NCBI RefSeq assembly: GCF_002289575.1
Contig: NZ_NTGA01000027.1
Location: forward strand, 1-62,722
Source: Dietzia natronolimnaea
GTDB lineage: Bacteria > Actinomycetota > Actinomycetes > Mycobacteriales > Mycobacteriaceae
Length of the DNA stretch: 62,722 nucleotides
Reading direction: 5' to 3'
In this document: positions 59,616 to 62,722 of the stretch, in pieces
Layout of the letters: each line of letters opens with the position of its first letter
Numbering within the stretch: the stretch's first letter is position 1
Made by a program: the position numbers and the translations under genes
The notes under the pieces: generated by a model
The model's input: the letters and a program-made list of their open reading frames with translations, nothing else
The model's database searches: none
Told to the model about the DNA's origin: nothing

Positions 59616-59673
59616 CAGACGCCCACCGGCGGACGCGCACCGGTGTGGCACGAGCGGACAAACCCACCTATTA

Positions 59674-59689
59674 TGTGACCTATCTCACT
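59674..59689. promoter_or_regulatory. CRP/GlxR-type site upstream of membrane protein B
   Basis: TGTGACCTATCTCACT matches the GlxR consensus TGTGANNTANNTCACA in every position but the last. It ends 33 bases before the ATG, a place where binding could repress or activate. Confidence 0.65.
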
Positions 59690-59721
59690 TTGGAGACTCC
59701 GGTCCGACTAAGGGGCACGCC

Positions 59722-60300
59722 ATGGCCGCACAGACAACGCCCACCTCCCACACGCCGCCCACCTCCCAGACAGCGCCCCCGGCGGCGACCACGCGGGGCG
59801 GCAAGATCGTCCCTCTACTGCGCAGCCGCGTCGGCGGGCTCATCGCGGTCGCGGGTCTGGCACTCGCCCTTCTCAGCCTGTACCTGCCCTGGTTGTCCAC
59901 CGCGACCGGCGGGGGCATCACCGCGCTCGAGCTCACCGAGGTCCTGGACCTCCGTGCGATGGCGCCCCTGAACTTCCTGGGCCTGCTCGTGTTGTTGGTC
60001 CTGGTGGCCGTCACCGTGTTCACCCGGCTGGGATTCTTCGCGGCCGCCAACGCGGTTCTCGCGTCGCTGGTGCTGATCGCCCATCTGATCTTCGTCTGGG
60101 TGCTGTTCAATTCGACCGACACCGCCGATCCGATGCTGGCGGGACTTCCCGACGGCACCTCCGTCACCTACGGGCCGTTCGTCGCCGCCGTCGGCTTCAT
60201 CCTGGTCATTGCCGGATCGGTACTGGCGGCCAAGTCCGCCGAGTACCTCCTCCCGGACCGGGCCGAAGCCCGCATGTTCAAGGACCCCCAGGGCTCCTGA
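59722..60300 (+). CDS. Four-helix membrane protein B (paralogue pair)
   Basis: This 192-residue protein is the paralogue of the one before it: LIAVAGLALALLSLYLPWLS and LTEVLDLRAMAPLNFLGLLV align with its neighbour, and GLPDGTSVTYGPFVAAVGFI matches GLPANATVTFGPYVAASGFV. Four membrane segments are predicted, with a Thr/Pro-rich N-terminus (about 25 residues) and a charged C-terminal tail. AAGGGG lies seven bases before the ATG. A CRP/GlxR-type site sits in the 106-base gap after the first paralogue. Function unknown. Confidence 0.77.
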   Translation: MAAQTTPTSHTPPTSQTAPPAATTRGGKIVPLLRSRVGGLIAVAGLALALLSLYLPWLSTATGGGITALELTEVLDLRAMAPLNFLGLLVLLVLVAVTVFTRLGFFAAANAVLASLVLIAHLIFVWVLFNSTDTADPMLAGLPDGTSVTYGPFVAAVGFILVIAGSVLAAKSAEYLLPDRAEARMFKDPQGS

Positions 60301-60317
60301 GACGGATTTCGCGGTCG

Positions 60318-60929
60318 TCAGAACACCACGACCGTGTCCCCGACCTGCAGCCTCTCGAAGTAGGTCTCGGCTGCGGGCCGGTCCATCCGGATGCACCCGT
60401 GCGACAGGTGGGCCGGGTCCCCCTCGTGGAACGCGATCCCGCCCACGAAGTACACCGCGAACGGCATCGGGGCGTTGTCGAACAGACGACTGACCTCGTG
60501 GCGGACCTTGCGGGTGACCTGGTACGTCCCCCGAGGGGTCTCCCATCCGGCCCGTCCATGGGACATCCGTACCGGCCCGTAGCTCAGCCGCTCCCCGGAC
60601 TGCAGCCAGGTCCGGTTCCCGTCGAGGTCCACGCACGCGGCGGCCGTGCGCGGGCACGGACTCTGCGGGGTGGGGTCCGGCGGCGGCGGTGGTGCCGGTG
60701 GCGGGGGCACGAATCCGGGCGGCGGGGTGATCCCCGCCGACTCCAACAGGCCGCCGGCGGCGGTGCGCAGGTCCGCGTCGGCCTGCGCTGAGCTGGCCGC
60801 GGCCTGATCGACCACCTGTTGGACCTCGACCGGGAGCGCCGGCTGGGCCGACGCGGCGGGCGTCGCGGTCCCCACCGCGACGAGCCCCGCCACCAGACCG
60901 ATCGCCAGCCGTGACAGTGTGCTTCTCAT
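60318..60929 (-). CDS. L,D-transpeptidase (YkuD domain), secreted
   Basis: This 203-residue protein should act in the cell wall, forming 3-3 peptidoglycan cross-links or anchoring protein or glycan. A signal peptide (LAIGLVAGLVAVGTATPAASA) is followed by a Pro-rich linker (about 80-100) and the YkuD domain with WETPRGTYQVTRK and catalytic HLSHGCIRM (Cys about residue 182). It is short and lacks the immunoglobulin-like domains of mycobacterial LdtMt2. The ATG at 60929 was chosen because it begins the signal peptide directly. It lies 103 bases downstream of lysS on the same strand. Confidence 0.87.
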   Translation of the reverse strand: MRSTLSRLAIGLVAGLVAVGTATPAASAQPALPVEVQQVVDQAAASSAQADADLRTAAGGLLESAGITPPPGFVPPPPAPPPPPDPTPQSPCPRTAAACVDLDGNRTWLQSGERLSYGPVRMSHGRAGWETPRGTYQVTRKVRHEVSRLFDNAPMPFAVYFVGGIAFHEGDPAHLSHGCIRMDRPAAETYFERLQVGDTVVVF

Positions 60930-61032
60930 GCGGTGATTATCTCCGGGGGCGGCCACCTCGACAGGCGTCTGGAGTCACGTTCGGGTCTCGACCCGCACCG
61001 GTGCCCACCGCAGGACCCGGGCCCGCGCCACC

Positions 61033-62670
61033 TCAGTCGCGCGGCAGCGGCTTGACCATCGGGAACAGGATCGTCTCCCTGATCCCCAGCCCGGTGAGCG
61101 CCATGAGCAGGCGGTCGATACCCATTCCCAGCCCGGTGGTGGGCGGCATCCCCTGCTCCATGGCCGCCAGGAAATCCTCGTCCAGGACCATCGCCTCGTC
61201 GTCACCGGCCGCGGCGAGCCGTGCCTGGTCCTCGAACCGGCGACGCTGGATCACCGGATCGACGAGCTCCGAATACCCGGTCGCCAGCTCGAATCCACGG
61301 ACGTAAAGGTCCCACTTCTCCGTGACCCCGCGATCGGTGCGGTGGTCGCGGGTCAGGGGCGAGGTCTCCACCGGGAAATCGCGGACGAACACCGGCCCCT
61401 CGAGCTGGTCACCGCACAGGTGCTCCCACAGCTCCTCGACGAGTTTGCCGTGCAGCCACCCCCTGCCACTGGGGACCTCGAGCCCGACCCGGCCGGCCAA
61501 CTCGGTCAGTTCGGCGACCGTCGAGTCGACCGTGACGATGTCCTCGTCGTCGTCACCGGACACCAGCTCGGGGTGCGTGGCGCGCAGCGCCTCGTTGAGC
61601 GAGGGGTACATCCGCATCTCGCGCCACTGCCCGCCGAGGTCGTATTCGGTGCCGTCGGCCAGGGTCACGGTCGTGGAACCGAAGACTTCGAGCGCCACCT
61701 CCTGGATGACCTCACGGATCATGGTGGCGGAGGTGTCGTAGTCCCCGTAGGCCTGGTAGGTCTCGAGCATCGCGAACTCGGGACTGTGCGAGGAGTCCAC
61801 GCCCTCGTTCCGGAAGTTCCGGTTGATCTCGAAGACCCGCTCGATCCCGCCCACCACGCACCGCTTGAGGTAGAGCTCGGGGGCGATCCGCAGGTACAGC
61901 TCGAGGTCCAGGGCGTTGGAGTGGGTGACGAAGGGCCGGGCGGCGGCGCCGCCGTGCAGCGTCTGCAGCATGGGCGTCTCCACCTCGAGGAACCCCCGCC
62001 GGTCGAGGGCGGCGCGCAGTGCCCGGACGACCTTGATACGGGTGACCGCGTTGCGCCGCGCCGTGTCTCGCATGATGAGGTCGGTGTAGCGCTGACGGAC
62101 CCGCGTGTCCTCGCTCAGCTCCTTGTGCGCCACCGGAAGCGGCCGGAGCGACTTGGCCGCCAGCACCCACGAGTCCGCCATGACGGACAGCTCGCCCCGC
62201 TTGGAGCGCACCACGCGGCCGGTCACCGAGACGTGATCACCCAGGTCCACGTCCTGCTTCCACGCCTCGAGCCGTTCCTCGCCCACGTTGGCGAGCGAGA
62301 GCATCGCCTGCAACTGCGGGGCGAACGGATCGGGCTCGCCCTCGGCCGCCGGGACGGACAGGTCCGCCTCGGGGCTCACACCGTCCTGGAGCCGGACGAA
62401 GCAGAGCTTGCCGGTGTTTCGGACGAACAGGACCCGGCCGGCCACCGAGACCACGACGTCGGTCTCCTCCCCCGGCTCGAGCGCGACGAAGCGCGGATCC
62501 GAGGCGATCTCGACGAGCCCGTGCGTGCGGGGGACCCCGACCGGATAGGCGTCGACGCCGGAGTCGAGGATGCGCTGCCGCTTGTCGCGACGGATACGCA
62601 CCTGCTCGGGGGTGTCGTCGGCGGGCTCGGTCCAGGCGGCCCCGGGCGCGGCGGGAGTCGTGTCGGTCAC
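61033..62670 (-). CDS. lysS: Lysyl-tRNA synthetase (class II)
   Basis: This 545-residue class IIb synthetase charges tRNA-Lys. The N-terminal OB-fold anticodon-binding domain (about 60-190: [20 protein letters not shown]) precedes motif 2 ([20 protein letters not shown], about residue 285) and motif 3 ([15 protein letters not shown], about 510). The N-terminus (about 30 residues) is longer than in M. tuberculosis LysS (505). The start is GTG 62670; TATCCT eight bases upstream suggests a leaderless mRNA. In M. tuberculosis lsr2 separates it from clpC; here four other genes do. Confidence 0.94.
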   Translation of the reverse strand: MTDTTPAAPGAAWTEPADDTPEQVRIRRDKRQRILDSGVDAYPVGVPRTHGLVEIASDPRFVALEPGEETDVVVSVAGRVLFVRNTGKLCFVRLQDGVSPEADLSVPAAEGEPDPFAPQLQAMLSLANVGEERLEAWKQDVDLGDHVSVTGRVVRSKRGELSVMADSWVLAAKSLRPLPVAHKELSEDTRVRQRYTDLIMRDTARRNAVTRIKVVRALRAALDRRGFLEVETPMLQTLHGGAAARPFVTHSNALDLELYLRIAPELYLKRCVVGGIERVFEINRNFRNEGVDSSHSPEFAMLETYQAYGDYDTSATMIREVIQEVALEVFGSTTVTLADGTEYDLGGQWREMRMYPSLNEALRATHPELVSGDDDEDIVTVDSTVAELTELAGRVGLEVPSGRGWLHGKLVEELWEHLCGDQLEGPVFVRDFPVETSPLTRDHRTDRGVTEKWDLYVRGFELATGYSELVDPVIQRRRFEDQARLAAAGDDEAMVLDEDFLAAMEQGMPPTTGLGMGIDRLLMALTGLGIRETILFPMVKPLPRD

Positions 62671-62678
62671 GACTGTCG

Positions 62679-62684
62679 AGGATA
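62679..62684 (-). promoter_or_regulatory. -10 box for a leaderless lysS mRNA
   Basis: On the minus strand TATCCT precedes the lysS GTG by eight bases. Confidence 0.4.
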
Positions 62685-62722
62685 GTCGCCGCTAGCCCCG
62701 GTAGTTCACGGGGATCTGAGGA

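Noticed and set aside
1-62722. Mobile elements, CRISPR arrays, tRNA or rRNA genes
   Set aside because: No transposase, integrase, phage gene, regularly spaced repeat array, tRNA cloverleaf or rRNA-like sequence was noticed by eye; a dedicated tRNA search could still find one.

Overview
This window is high-GC actinobacterial chromosome, and gene content and order point to the mycolate-producing order Mycobacteriales (Corynebacteriales), in a Dietzia/Gordonia/Rhodococcus-like relative. The evidence is a KstR-controlled steroid degradation cluster, a WhiB protein, CarD, an MhuD-type haem-degrading enzyme, the TreS-maltokinase trehalose pathway, and the order carD-ispD-ispF-cysS-rlmB / lpqE-disA-canB-mutY-mhuD-clpC-lysS, which follows Mycobacterium tuberculosis Rv3579c-Rv3598c. 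The species was not determined. No insertion sequence, prophage, CRISPR array, rRNA or tRNA gene was seen, and no stretch over 300 bases lacks a gene.

Region 1 (27-19745) is a compact steroid catabolic locus. It holds hsaE, kstD, an hsd4B-type hydratase, an Rv3520c-like oxidoreductase, fadD19, an HSL-type hydrolase, the side-chain operon fadE34 - fused chsE1/chsE2 - chsH2 - chsH1 - ltp2, and the repressor gene kstR. Three sites matching TnnAACnnGTTnnA lie in the three divergent promoter regions (858, 10275, 18896), so one repressor plausibly controls all of it. treS-mak and two small unknown genes are interspersed.

Region 2 (19887-33367) is catabolic and regulatory. It holds an amino-acid dehydrogenase with a divergent LysR regulator, an orphan ectoine hydroxylase (ectD), and a candidate regulon of hydroxyacid dehydrogenase, class III aminotransferase, FAD/Fe-S oxidase, aldehyde dehydrogenase, amidase and a GntR-FCD repressor. 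The regulon is tied together by two copies of the same palindrome (GATTGT-N2-ACAATC) at 24202 and 33385, 9.2 kb apart. A WhiB gene and an orphan LuxR-type regulator sit between its two halves.

Region 3 (33486-38252) carries otsB, a three-gene Zn/Mn-type ABC transporter with unusually histidine-rich proteins, and a macrolide-phosphotransferase-like kinase. Region 4 (38272-47454) is conserved housekeeping: rlmB, cysS, a continuous ispD-ispF reading frame, carD, lpqE, disA (radA is missing and no ordinary start codon is visible), an Rv3587c-like protein, canB, mutY, mhuD and a small VTT-domain protein. Region 5 (47507-53405) is a sulfonate-sulfur module, ssuDCBA with a divergent ROK regulator and a flavin reductase. 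Region 6 (53505-62670) holds clpC, hrpB behind a tiny leaderless upstream ORF, two paralogous four-helix membrane proteins, an L,D-transpeptidase and lysS; lsr2, usually between clpC and lysS, is absent here.

Two themes run through the window. Many genes appear to be leaderless, with a TANNNT box 6-8 bases before the start codon. Several proteins carry short in-frame tandem DNA repeats (units of 9, 15 or 18 bp) confined to linkers and tails.
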